This document shows positions 43,063 through 51,056 of a stretch of DNA of 56,695 nt, one piece after another. A model generated the notes under the pieces. That model saw nothing but the letters and a program-made list of their open reading frames with translations. It had not been told where the DNA came from and did not search any database. The stretch lies in contig DASWHW010000133.1 of the NCBI GenBank assembly GCA_036397975.1, positions 1-56,695 of the forward strand, given 5' to 3'. Numbering within the stretch: the stretch's first letter is position 1; every line of letters starts with the position of its first letter. Position numbers and translations under genes: made by a program. The DNA comes from SZUA-287 sp036397975 (GTDB lineage: Bacteria; Bacteroidota; Ignavibacteria; UBA10030; UBA6906).

Positions 43063-45489
43063 TCACTTCTCCGGTCCGATATGCGCTATTTCTCTCAACA
43101 GGTCGCGTTTCGTGAATGCCCCCTTCTTCATGAGTCCGGAAACAAATTCTGAAAGCTCTGCTTGCTCTGTTTCGTCAATATCCATCGAGGTAAGGATGAT
43201 GATTGGAATATCGCGCGAGGCAGGGATTTGTTTAAGCTCCTGAGCAACATCAAAGCCAGACATCTCGGGCATAACGATATCAAGAATGATCAGGTCGGGG
43301 TGTTCCCGCACGGCGATTTCAACCCCATGTTTTCCATCGTTGGCCTTGAGTACTCTGTAGCCTTCGCTCTCGAGTATAAGCTGAATTAGGTCCGTGGCGC
43401 TCTTGTCATCATCAATGGCAAGGACTGTTGGTGGTCGTTCGCCGGGCTTTCGAATGATGTGTACCCGATCAAGGGCTTTGATGAGGTCGTCGCGATTTAC
43501 CGGCTTCACAAAGTAGTCAACTGCGCCAAGTCCAAATCCGAGATTTTTTTCATCAATGATAGAGACAATAACAATTGGAATATGCTTGCACAATGGATGA
43601 CGCTTGAGTTCCTTCATCACCTGCCAACCGTCTTTAACCGGAAGCATCAAATCGAGCGTGATTACGGTCGGCCGGAGTTCCTTCGCCATCTCAACAGCCT
43701 CAGCACCATCTTTTGCGATGACGACTCGATAGCCAGCCGATTCGATATGCATCTTCATCAGTTCCGCCGCCTGGAGTGAGTCCTCCACGATGAGCGCAAG
43801 GGGGCGTTCTTCATCGCGCAAAGGTTTATTTTCTCTCTTGAGAACCTCCAGAAGCATTTCCCCTTGTTTTCCTAACTCAGTGGAGACGTCGATAACGAGA
43901 GGGATTCTGAAGGAGACAGTTGAACCTTCTCCCCAGGCACTGTCAATCCATATTGTTCCGCCGTGCAGCTCGATAAGTTTTTTGGTTATCACCAATCCGA
44001 GGCCGATGCCATTGCGATTCATTCCCTTCCCATCAGCCGCTTGCTTGAACGGCTTGAAAAGGTGAGTAACATCCGCCGCCTTGATGCCGATTCCGTGATC
44101 CAGCACCTCAAACTGAATGTCGTTCCCTTCTCGTCTTGAAGAGATCCGAACGGTCCCCCCAGGGTCGCTGAATTTTATTGCGTTCGAAACAAGATTGATA
44201 AGAATTTGTTTGAAGCGTGTCTGGTCGACGACGATTTCATCAAACTCCGGAGAGAACGCGAACTCGAGGTTGATTTGCCTTTCTTGAATTGAAGCGGAGA
44301 GGACTCGACGAATACTCTCTTCAAAGTATGATACGGGATAACTCGCAATATGAAGGTCAAGAGTTCCGGATTCAATCTTAGAAAGGTCGAGTATATCATT
44401 GATGATGAGCTGAAGGTGCTTACCGCTCGCATTGATGTTCTTCATGAATTCCTCAACGGAACTTTGAGGAAGTTCTTCCAGTTGACTCGCGAGTAGATCG
44501 GAAAATCCGATAATCGAATTAAGCGGTGATCGCAACTCATGACTGAACATTGCAAGAAACTTTTTGAGGGTTTCACTTGCCTCTTGAGTCTTAAGTGTTT
44601 GCTCTTCCAGTTCTACATTCTTCTGTCGTATTTCGTCAATCAACCGTTTTCGACTCATCCCTCCGGCAAGTTCGTTCGCCACAAGCGTCAGCAACTCCAC
44701 TTCGCTGGTGACATAGCCCTTGTCTTTCATCGTAACCGCTTCAACCACTCCCTGAAGCTCACCCTGTACCATCAGCGGCATGACTATGAGTGTTTTTATT
44801 TGTTGATGTTCAAATTCACCACGGAGAGTATTGCCGGCTGTTGAAAGGCTCAAATCATCAGTTACGACTTGAGCTTTGCTCCTGGCAACCCTCGCTGCCA
44901 GACGAGGAGCGCCCGCGTCCACTCGCTGGTGGACGGTATCTGCTGCGAAGTCGATGTCGAGCAATGCTGGGGCCACCAGCCTTATTTCGTTATTGTGATG
45001 GTCAAAAAGGAAGACGGAAATGAGCCGCGGAGGAATCTCAAAGATCTTTGCTATTTGCTCCGCCGCGCTAACACAAAGCTCATCGAGATGTCTGGAAGTG
45101 TTAATAACATGTGAGATTTCCGCGATTATCTCCCTTTGACGTTGGTCTTGCTTTCGCCTTGTGATATCCTGAAAAAAAACAGAAAGACCTGTCGCCGCAG
45201 GGTACATACGGATATCATACCATGATTCGAATTTATCATCCTTGTAGGCCGTCTCGATGCTTTGAAAAGTCTGTGTTTCCATAGCGAGCTTGTATGTTTC
45301 GCCTAAAGGCGCCCCCTTTGCATTGGGAAAAATCTCAAAGATGTGCTTCCCCAAGACTTCTTCACTCTTGAGACGCGTGCCTTCCTCTGCAGCGTTATTC
45401 CAGTAGGTTATTATGAAATCCTTGTTCAGCGCAAGGAATCCGCCAGAAATGCTCTCGAGTATGCTCTTATAATCGAAATCGGGATGCAT
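43063..45489 (-). CDS. Hybrid histidine kinase, PAS-GAF-HisKA-HATPase-REC-REC
   Basis: 808 residues from ATG 45489 (GGTGGG just upstream; a GTG at 45498 is in frame). PAS domain at about 10-120 (FIITYWNNAAEEGTRL, HIFEIFP), GAF at about 140-290, H-box MFSHELRSPLNSIIGFSDLL (split as FSHELRSPLNSIIGFS), N-box INLVSNAIKFSD, G-boxes DHGIGI and GIGLGLVITKKLIELHGG. REC1 (about 560-675) has Asp in ITLDLMLPVKDGW; REC2 (about 690-805) has Asp in IILDIVMPEMSGF but no clear Lys-Pro switch (MKKGAFT instead). There is no membrane segment, so it is cytosolic and may sense a small molecule through GAF. It is adjacent to, and probably signals to, the HTH-REC/DHp pair. Confidence 0.92.
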   Translation of the reverse strand: MHPDFDYKSILESISGGFLALNKDFIITYWNNAAEEGTRLKSEEVLGKHIFEIFPNAKGAPLGETYKLAMETQTFQSIETAYKDDKFESWYDIRMYPAATGLSVFFQDITRRKQDQRQREIIAEISHVINTSRHLDELCVSAAEQIAKIFEIPPRLISVFLFDHHNNEIRLVAPALLDIDFAADTVHQRVDAGAPRLAARVARSKAQVVTDDLSLSTAGNTLRGEFEHQQIKTLIVMPLMVQGELQGVVEAVTMKDKGYVTSEVELLTLVANELAGGMSRKRLIDEIRQKNVELEEQTLKTQEASETLKKFLAMFSHELRSPLNSIIGFSDLLASQLEELPQSSVEEFMKNINASGKHLQLIINDILDLSKIESGTLDLHIASYPVSYFEESIRRVLSASIQERQINLEFAFSPEFDEIVVDQTRFKQILINLVSNAIKFSDPGGTVRISSRREGNDIQFEVLDHGIGIKAADVTHLFKPFKQAADGKGMNRNGIGLGLVITKKLIELHGGTIWIDSAWGEGSTVSFRIPLVIDVSTELGKQGEMLLEVLKRENKPLRDEERPLALIVEDSLQAAELMKMHIESAGYRVVIAKDGAEAVEMAKELRPTVITLDLMLPVKDGWQVMKELKRHPLCKHIPIVIVSIIDEKNLGFGLGAVDYFVKPVNRDDLIKALDRVHIIRKPGERPPTVLAIDDDKSATDLIQLILESEGYRVLKANDGKHGVEIAVREHPDLIILDIVMPEMSGFDVAQELKQIPASRDIPIIILTSMDIDETEQAELSEFVSGLMKKGAFTKRDLLREIAHIGPEK

Positions 45490-45500
45490 GCTTCCCACCT

Positions 45501-45530
45501 GTTATACAAAAAAACGAGATTTTTGACCAA
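45501..45530 (-). promoter_or_regulatory. Possible hybrid-kinase promoter
   Basis: Minus strand: TTGGTC (45530-45525), 18-bp spacer, TATAAC (45506-45501). The start would fall about 5 nt before ATG 45489 and would cut off the ribosome site. That makes it doubtful, unless the message is nearly leaderless. Confidence 0.3.
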
Positions 45531-45692
45531 GAGGCGATTTGTCCAATGCTCGGTAATTACTCATTTCTATAACAAAATGCAAGGACCTTCTAAACAATAA
45601 CTTGAAAGGAATGGAAGGATGGGTGGAACTTAGAAGGATTTGATTATCGGGGAGTAATGAACTGAGCTGAGGTCATATGTTAGCCATCGTAT

Positions 45693-46595
45693 CTATTGGA
45701 TGCCCTTTCCTGTAAGGAGGCGAAGAGCCTCAATATATTTTTTTCTGGTCGTTTCAATTACCTCGACGGGAAGCTGTGGAGCGGGTGGTGTCTTGCTCCA
45801 TTGAACCGAAAGTAAATGATCTCGAACGAACTGTTTATCAAAACTGGGTTGCGCTCCACCTGGGCGATACCTACTCATTGGCCAGAATCTGGACGAATCC
45901 GGTGTGAGGGCTTCGTCTATCCATACAATATTCCCCTCGTCACTCAATCCGAATTCAAACTTTGTATCCGCAATGATGATCCCTTTAGTTTCCGCGAAAG
46001 CCGCCCCCTCTTCATAAAGTCGAAGGCTAATATCTTCTAATTGACCAGCGATCTTGCTACCAACCTTTGCCTCCACAGCGGAAAGGGAAATAGTCTCATC
46101 GTGCTCTCCTAGTTCCGCCTTTGTTGAAGGAGTAAAAAGTGGGTTCGGGAGTTTGTCAGACTCCTTGAGACCCTTCTCGATTCGGATGCCGCTGATAGAT
46201 TGAGTCTTAAGATAGTCCTTCCAACCAGACCCGGAAAGATAGCCTCGGACAACACACTCCACCGGTAAAGGATTTGTCTTTCGCACCAGCATGCTCCTCC
46301 CACTGAAAATCGCCGGAGCTGACGAAAATGGTTTGGGAAAATCCTTTACATCGACTGAAAGAATATGGTGAGGAACAATATGTGAGAGTTTGTTGAACCA
46401 GAAGTGAGAGATTTGGGTAAGGACTTTACCCTTGTCCGGAATTCCATCCGGGAGAATTACATCGAAGGCGGAAATTCGATCCGTCGCGACAATCAATAGT
46501 TCATCGCCTAGATCATAAATGTCCCGAACTTTACCTCTTCTCGTCGGGGTCCAATCTTTGGTGCTAGTGTCAGTTACGACGGTTTGAGTGGTCAT
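45693..46595 (-). CDS. purC: SAICAR synthetase (phosphoribosylaminoimidazole-succinocarboxamide synthase)
   Basis: 300 residues, the length of the longer bacterial/yeast-type PurC. Motifs: RRGKVRDIYDLGDELLIVATDRISAFD, split as GKVRDIYD and ATDRISAFDV, then VECVVRGYLSGSGWKDY, and the late DEALTPDSSRFWP. It joins CAIR and aspartate with ATP in purine synthesis. The ATG is 41 bp downstream of the terminator of the neighbouring gene, so it needs its own promoter, which I could not identify with confidence. No other pur gene is nearby. Confidence 0.96.
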   Translation of the reverse strand: MTTQTVVTDTSTKDWTPTRRGKVRDIYDLGDELLIVATDRISAFDVILPDGIPDKGKVLTQISHFWFNKLSHIVPHHILSVDVKDFPKPFSSAPAIFSGRSMLVRKTNPLPVECVVRGYLSGSGWKDYLKTQSISGIRIEKGLKESDKLPNPLFTPSTKAELGEHDETISLSAVEAKVGSKIAGQLEDISLRLYEEGAAFAETKGIIIADTKFEFGLSDEGNIVWIDEALTPDSSRFWPMSRYRPGGAQPSFDKQFVRDHLLSVQWSKTPPAPQLPVEVIETTRKKYIEALRLLTGKGIQ

Positions 46596-46636
46596 TGTGT
46601 TCCAATCATTGATTTGGGAAAAGGTGGGTGTTTTTC

Positions 46637-46672
46637 AAAAACAAAATGCATCGATGTTAATGATCGATGCAT
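46637..46672 (-). terminator. Terminator after the orphan gene at 46696
   Basis: ATGCATCGAT (46646-46655) and ATCGATGCAT (46663-46672) form a perfect 10-bp stem with a 7-nt loop. On the minus strand it is followed by TTTTGTTTTT (46646-46637). It is a clear intrinsic terminator ahead of purC. Confidence 0.7.
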
Positions 46673-46695
46673 CTGAAATGTTGATGTTGTTGAGG

Positions 46696-47115
46696 CTAAT
46701 TTTCTAAACGAACACCCATAATCTCTTCAATCGTCGATCTCTTGAAGGTCTTGCTCGGCGGCTCCGCCTCGGTTGGGCGGCCGAGAGAACTCAATTTCAA
46801 ACCCACCCAGTCTTTTTCGATTCTCGCTTTCACAAATTCTTGTACAACTTTGCGAAGACCATCTCGCACTTTCTTTGTGCTGGTGACATCGACAAAAATA
46901 TCAACTTGAACCTCGCTATGGGAAACTTTGCGGGGGACAAGCATGTAGTCTCCACTCTCGAAATGACGCCAGTTATACATTCTGCGTGCCGGACTGAACG
47001 TGGATGGGATGTGTTTGAAACTGCGTTCGTTTGATGTCGGAACGAGTTTAACCGTTATGCGTTCAACCCTCTGAGGGTGAGACTCTCGGACAGAAGCCAT
47101 GAGTTTTGTTCTCAC
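46696..47115 (-). CDS. Conserved-looking protein of unknown function
   Basis: 139 residues from GTG 47115, or 134 from ATG 47100; neither has a strong ribosome site. It is not recognised. It is basic at the N-terminus (RVERITVKLVPTSNERSFKHIP) with a middle beta/alpha part (EVQVDIFVDVTSTKKVRDGLRKVVQEFVKARI) and a tail FKRSTIEEIMGVRLEN. No signal peptide or membrane segment is present, so it is cytosolic. It has a good promoter and its own terminator, a self-contained single-gene unit, which supports it being real. Confidence 0.65.
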   Translation of the reverse strand: MRTKLMASVRESHPQRVERITVKLVPTSNERSFKHIPSTFSPARRMYNWRHFESGDYMLVPRKVSHSEVQVDIFVDVTSTKKVRDGLRKVVQEFVKARIEKDWVGLKLSSLGRPTEAEPPSKTFKRSTIEEIMGVRLEN

Positions 47116-47161
47116 GTTTTGTGCTTGGTGGTGGCCAATGACTAACCACGATCATGTCGTT

Positions 47162-47190
47162 AATATAGAAACTCCCTTTTACGATTGCAA
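47162..47190 (-). promoter_or_regulatory. Promoter of the orphan gene at 46696
   Basis: Minus strand: TTGCAA (47190-47185), 17-bp spacer, TATATT (47167-47162). It lies in the 119-bp gap after aat; the start is near 47155. Confidence 0.65.
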
Positions 47191-47234
47191 ATTGTAACCG
47201 ACACAAGTGAATGTCCCACATAAGGTTAAGAAGG

Positions 47235-47840
47235 TTACTCGCGTGATTCAAAACGAGCCCTTTTCTGGATGGCGTTTGATAGCAGGAAAAGGTACCTCTC
47301 TCGTGGAATGTCGATAATCCCAAATTGAGCCATATGTTCGTTTGCAAACTGTGTGTCGAGAACCTCGTAGCCACCAATTTTGAGTATTTCGACCAAATGG
47401 ACAAATGCCACTTTGGAGGCGTTCGATTCGGAGCTGAACATCGATTCACCAAAAAACGCTGCTCCAATTGAAACCCCATACAAGCCACCAACCAACCTGC
47501 CTTCGCGCCAGGATTCCACGGAGTGGACATGTCCCGCACGATGAAGGACAGTGTATGCAACAACAATCTCCTCGGATATCCAACTGTTTTCCCTTTTTGC
47601 ACATGAACGAATCACTGCTTCACACGCGGTATCAACTCGAACCTCGAAAAGATTTTTCTTAACGATTTGCCGGAGGCTCCGTTGTGGTTTAAACTGCTTG
47701 AAAGGAATAATGGATCGTGGATCGGGAGAGTACCAACGGATCTCACCTGATTCCACATCCGCCATCGGGAAATATCCGTTCGAATACGCAAGGAGGAGAA
47801 ACTCTACCGAAAGAGATTCATTGAAGTGTGGATGTTTCAT
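47235..47840 (-). CDS. aat: Leucyl/phenylalanyl-tRNA--protein transferase
   Basis: 201 residues. Motifs of Aat: LLLAYSNGYFPMAD, EIRWYSPDPRSIIPF, VESWREGRLVGGLYGVSIGAAFFGESMFS (split as WREGRLVGGLYG and AFFGESMFS), and EVLDTQFANEHMAQFG. It adds Leu or Phe to N-terminal Arg/Lys of proteins, marking them for ClpS/ClpAP in the N-end rule pathway. ATG 47840 lies 22 bp inside the 3' end of the methyltransferase gene, so the two are translationally linked. Confidence 0.95.
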   Translation of the reverse strand: MKHPHFNESLSVEFLLLAYSNGYFPMADVESGEIRWYSPDPRSIIPFKQFKPQRSLRQIVKKNLFEVRVDTACEAVIRSCAKRENSWISEEIVVAYTVLHRAGHVHSVESWREGRLVGGLYGVSIGAAFFGESMFSSESNASKVAFVHLVEILKIGGYEVLDTQFANEHMAQFGIIDIPRERYLFLLSNAIQKRARFESRE

Positions 47841-48462
47841 GAGTACGTATCTCGTTCTTAATCCAAATCATCAACATCTCCTTCCCCATTCTTGGCGAAA
47901 CTGAACGGGCCGGCTCGACCGACGACTGCAGTTCGAAATGATCACCGAAGAGCTCACGAATCTCATCAATGTTCACAGCAAACGGGGGACCGCCCGAACG
48001 ATTGTCGAGCGGAAAGAAGAGCCCGACAAATGTTCCACCGGGTCGAAGCATGTTGGAAACAACGCGGACAAATTCAGCCCGCCGGGAAGGATTGATTGCG
48101 CAGAAGGTGACATATTCAACAATGATGTCGAACCAACCGAATTCATCCGGAGAAAGTTCAAAAACATCACGACGGAGAAAAGTTGGGGACACATTTGCAA
48201 GTTTCGCATTTGATAATGAACGATGAACAGCTTCCAAAGAAAAATCAACGCCTGTCACCTTGTAGCCTTGTTGTGCAAGCCAGATGGCATCGTGTCCGCT
48301 TCCGCTTCCGAGGACAAGGAGTGATCCGAGGTTGTTTTTGAGGCCTGAGAAGCAGTCAACAAACGCAGGTGTGGGCGTACCAAGTTCCCATCCCGTCGCA
48401 TTCTGTCGGTAACGTTCGTCCCAGAACTGTGATGAATCAACGGGATGAGTCTTATTCTTCAT
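47818..48462 (-). CDS. TPMT-like SAM-dependent methyltransferase
   Basis: 214 residues. The start FWDERYRQNATGWELGTPTPAF is the hallmark of the thiopurine methyltransferase family. The SAM-binding motif is LLVLGSGSGHDAIWLAQQGYKVTGVDFS, split as LVLGSGSGHDAIWLA and VTGVDFS, with a late NMLRPGGTFVGLFFP. The small-molecule substrate is unknown; bacterial members methylate thiols or selenium/tellurium compounds. The ATG overlaps the upstream oxidoreductase stop as ATGA, and the end overlaps aat by 23 bp. Confidence 0.88.
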   Translation of the reverse strand: MKNKTHPVDSSQFWDERYRQNATGWELGTPTPAFVDCFSGLKNNLGSLLVLGSGSGHDAIWLAQQGYKVTGVDFSLEAVHRSLSNAKLANVSPTFLRRDVFELSPDEFGWFDIIVEYVTFCAINPSRRAEFVRVVSNMLRPGGTFVGLFFPLDNRSGGPPFAVNIDEIRELFGDHFELQSSVEPARSVSPRMGKEMLMIWIKNEIRTHETSTLQ

Positions 48463-49481
48463 CCGAGAGTCACGACAACCTTTCCGACCGATTGACGTGA
48501 TTGCAGGTATTGGTGTGCCTCCACGATCTGATCAAAGGGAAAGATTTTTCCAATCAGGGGTCGGAGTGTACCTTGTTCATAGAGTTTCAATAACTCCGTC
48601 ACTGCCTCGAAAAAATAATTCTCCTTTCCTCGAAGAGTGCCGAGGTTAAACCCAAAGAGGCCTTTGTTGGCGTGAAGCAGGCTTTGTGGAAATATTGGTT
48701 TCATGAACGAGAAAACTCGCGCAGCCTTGATCTTACTCAGAGCCCCTTTCCCCGTCACGGCAGACACTCCATAAAGAATATATCGTCCCATCTGCGCGAG
48801 AAGCTGCCAGCTTTTCTTATATACTTCCCCGCCGACAGAATCCATCACGACGTCAACGCCGTATCCGTTGGTGAGTGATCTGATCTCTTCCGCAAAGTCT
48901 CCCTCGTTATAATTGATGACATGATCCGCACCCTGATCTCGCGCCAGCGACAGTTTCTCGGCGCTTCCCGCTGTCCCAAAAATCTCTGCACCAATATGTT
49001 TAGCAAGTTGCACCGTGGAGATTCCAACTCCGCCAGCTGCGGCATGAACGAGGAGCTTCTCTCCCCTCCTGAGATTTGCGAGACGGATAATCCCGTGGTA
49101 CGCGGAAAGGTATGTCGCCAGAAACGAAGCACCAATCTCGTAGCTCATAAGTAAAGGAAGTGTTACCGCAAAACTTTCGTCCACCGCGACGAACTCCGCA
49201 TGGCTCCCCTGCCGACAATACCCCATGACCCGTTCGCCTCCCTGAAATCGCTTCACCTCCACACCGATTTTGACAACATCGCCAGCGAACTCCAGGCCCG
49301 GGATGAACGGTGGCTTAGGAGTTCCCGGATACACACCAAAGCGTCCAAAAATGTCCGCAAAGTTCAATCCAATCGCCTGAATGCGTACCAATATTTCTTT
49401 GGGCTGCGGAGTGGGAGTTTGCATATCCCGAATGGTCAGAACTTCCGGACCTCCATAATGCGAAACGACAGCGGCCTTCAA
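48459..49481 (-). CDS. Quinone oxidoreductase-like medium-chain dehydrogenase/reductase
   Basis: 340 residues. The zinc-free quinone-reductase fold of the MDR family is seen in GLNFADIFGRFGVYP, PGLEFAGDVV, the VHAAAGGVGISTVQLAKHIGAEIFGTAGS region (AAAGGVGISTVQLAK, the NADPH motif) and GADHVINY. The mid part (VFSFMKPIFPQSLLHANKGLFGFNLG, in part) resembles VAT1-type members. It probably reduces a quinone or enone with NADPH. The start is TTG 49481, overlapping the upstream small gene stop as TTGA. It is the second gene of a coupled set ending in aat. Confidence 0.88.
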   Translation of the reverse strand: MKAAVVSHYGGPEVLTIRDMQTPTPQPKEILVRIQAIGLNFADIFGRFGVYPGTPKPPFIPGLEFAGDVVKIGVEVKRFQGGERVMGYCRQGSHAEFVAVDESFAVTLPLLMSYEIGASFLATYLSAYHGIIRLANLRRGEKLLVHAAAGGVGISTVQLAKHIGAEIFGTAGSAEKLSLARDQGADHVINYNEGDFAEEIRSLTNGYGVDVVMDSVGGEVYKKSWQLLAQMGRYILYGVSAVTGKGALSKIKAARVFSFMKPIFPQSLLHANKGLFGFNLGTLRGKENYFFEAVTELLKLYEQGTLRPLIGKIFPFDQIVEAHQYLQSRQSVGKVVVTLG

Positions 49482-49765
49482 AGTGTTTTCCCTTTCCGCT
49501 GTGCGTATTTCTCATGCATGGCAACCAGTTTCTTTTGTGATGGTATGTCTAAATCTTCGTCGTCCTTATCCCTCTTCACATACATATCAAATTCCTCGGA
49601 TTCGTACCTTCCCATCTTTCGTTGATAGTCCATCAACTCGATAATCATTTTATGCTGCTCGACGTGAGTCATCGTGTCTTTCAAGCGATAATCTCGCCAA
49701 TAGTACATATTTTCTGTAGGATGTTCAACTTGATTTAGACCCCGGACTATCCGTATGTTGTGCAC
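49478..49765 (-). CDS. Small charged protein of unknown function
   Basis: 95 residues from GTG 49765, or 76 from ATG 49708. The shorter form (starting MYYWRDYRLKDTMTHVEQHK) looks more natural because it leaves room for a promoter. It is highly charged with likely helices (HVEQHKMIIELMDYQRKMG, KRDKDDEDLDIPSQKKLVAMH). No domain is recognised. The TTGA overlap with the oxidoreductase gene supports it being translated. Confidence 0.6.
   Translation of the reverse strand: MHNIRIVRGLNQVEHPTENMYYWRDYRLKDTMTHVEQHKMIIELMDYQRKMGRYESEEFDMYVKRDKDDEDLDIPSQKKLVAMHEKYAQRKGKTL
49730..49759 (+). promoter_or_regulatory. Possible promoter of the UbiA gene
   Basis: TTGATT (49730-49735), 18-bp spacer, TATGTT (49754-49759). 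The start is near 49766, about 32 nt before GTG 49798. It overlaps the possible 5' end of the divergent small gene. Confidence 0.45.
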
Positions 49766-49797
49766 ACATTCTTGTCGCCAAAATAACGGATTAACTC

Positions 49798-50682
49798 GTG
49801 CTTATTATTCACTTATTCAAGCTGCTGCGTCCGAAACACTGGGTCAAAAACCTATTCGTATTTGCTCCCCTTGTGTTTGCCAGAGAGCTTTTCGATGGTA
49901 ATGCCATAGCCCTTTCACTTCGGGCCTTCGGTGCTTTTTGTTTGACGGCAAGCGTGGTCTACATCTTCAATGACATTGCAGATATTGAGGCTGACAGGGC
50001 TCATCCAAAAAAGAAAAATCGACCTCTGGCGGCAGGTGCCATCCAAAAGAGCCACGCTTTTTTTTCAGCGGCTATTCTTATCGGAATCGTATTTTTCTTA
50101 ACATACGGACTTACATGGCAGTTTAAGGCGATTCTTGCTTCTTACTTCATAATGAACTTGGCTTATTCCTTCAAGCTCAAAGAAGTCGTATTGCTTGATG
50201 TGCTTGTAATAGCAACGGGCTTCATGATGCGCGTTCTCGGAGGAGCCTACGCAATTGACGTTTACGTTTCAACTTGGTTGATTCTCTGTACATTATTTCT
50301 ATCTCTCTTCCTTGGTTTTGCAAAGAGGCGAAGCGAGATTGTAACCCACTCTTCTCGCGGTGAAATAAGTCAGCGAAAAGTTCTCTCTTTATATAAAGTA
50401 GAGTATCTTGACCAAATGTTAACGCTTGCAGCAGCGGGTGCAGTCATTTCCTACGCCCTCTACACCGTAGCCCCACGAACCATCGAAATTTTTGGCACCG
50501 AAAAAATGATTTATACCACCGTCTTCGTGGTCTATGGTGTGTTGAGATATATGTACTTGATCCACATGACCGATTCGACGGAGAATCCAACGGGAGCAGT
50601 CTTATCTGATCCGGGGACGATAATCAACGTAGGATTGTGGATTCTATCATGTGTGTTCCTGATTTACAGCGGCAACTCCTGA
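49798..50682 (+). CDS. UbiA-family prenyltransferase, decaprenyl-phosphate phosphoribosyltransferase-like
   Basis: 294 residues from GTG 49798. The beginning LFKLLRPKHWVKNLFVFAPLVFA and the motif FNDIADIEADRAHPKKKNRPLAAG match the DPPR-synthase branch of UbiA, with Asp-rich prenyl-phosphate/Mg sites. Eight or so membrane segments follow. Members transfer phosphoribose from PRPP to polyprenyl phosphate, the first step to polyprenyl-phosphate arabinose, but other UbiA reactions are possible. It lies upstream of the carbamoyltransferase gene on the same strand. The 374-bp gap contains a promoter, so the two may be separate units. Confidence 0.85.
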   Translation: MLIIHLFKLLRPKHWVKNLFVFAPLVFARELFDGNAIALSLRAFGAFCLTASVVYIFNDIADIEADRAHPKKKNRPLAAGAIQKSHAFFSAAILIGIVFFLTYGLTWQFKAILASYFIMNLAYSFKLKEVVLLDVLVIATGFMMRVLGGAYAIDVYVSTWLILCTLFLSLFLGFAKRRSEIVTHSSRGEISQRKVLSLYKVEYLDQMLTLAAAGAVISYALYTVAPRTIEIFGTEKMIYTTVFVVYGVLRYMYLIHMTDSTENPTGAVLSDPGTIINVGLWILSCVFLIYSGNS

Positions 50683-51056
50683 ATTATTTCGATGGAATAT
50701 GGAATGAGAATCTACTCTCTTTGAAATGGCAATCACAGTTCCCCTCTTGAAGCACGCTGGTGATTACCAACACATGAACCCGGATATCATCCCTGTACCT
50801 TTGGATCGACGATGGCTAATGTGTCGGTATGACACTTCGATTAACCCTCCGAACAAAGACCCCAGAAAAGACGTGATAATGAGTCGGAGAATCTCCAGGG
50901 CGATAACCTGGATGTCTGACTAGTTTTGACTTCTGATTAGAAACTTTAATACAGTAATCCACATTTGGAAGTTGGTCTGCTCAAAATGTTTTCTTATAAT
51001 ATTATCCAAATGAGCAGATTAGCAAGAATATCCGATGTAATGTATAGGACAATTGC
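50683..51056 (+). other. 374-bp intergenic region between UbiA and carbamoyltransferase genes
   Basis: No convincing gene: a 65-codon ORF (50726-50923) lacks a ribosome site and any recognisable motif. Small hairpins are present, such as GTGTC/GACAC near 50830 and CCAGG/CCTGG near 50900, the latter followed by a weak GTTTTG. The right third carries the promoter at 50972-51000 and an inverted repeat around it. Confidence 0.5.
50972..51000 (+). promoter_or_regulatory. Promoter of the carbamoyltransferase-carAB operon
   Basis: TTGGTC (50972-50977), 17-bp spacer, perfect TATAAT (50995-51000). Start near 51007, leader about 50 nt. The 8-bp inverted repeat TCTGCTCA (50976-50983) and TGAGCAGA (51011-51018) flanks the -10 and overlaps the -35. 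Confidence 0.65.

Noticed and set aside
46646..46672. 10-bp perfect inverted repeat as a transposon end or protein-binding palindrome
   Set aside because: The following T-rich run on the minus strand and its place after a stop codon make a terminator the simpler reading; no transposase is nearby.
47063..47602. Minus-strand ORF of 179 codons overlapping aat and the orphan gene
   Set aside because: Alternative frame of aat; aat is unmistakable and the shadow runs through the mapped promoter at 47162-47190.
50726..50923. 65-codon ORF in the UbiA-carbamoyltransferase gap
   Set aside because: No ribosome site, no motif, odd composition, and it lies in the region leading to the operon promoter.
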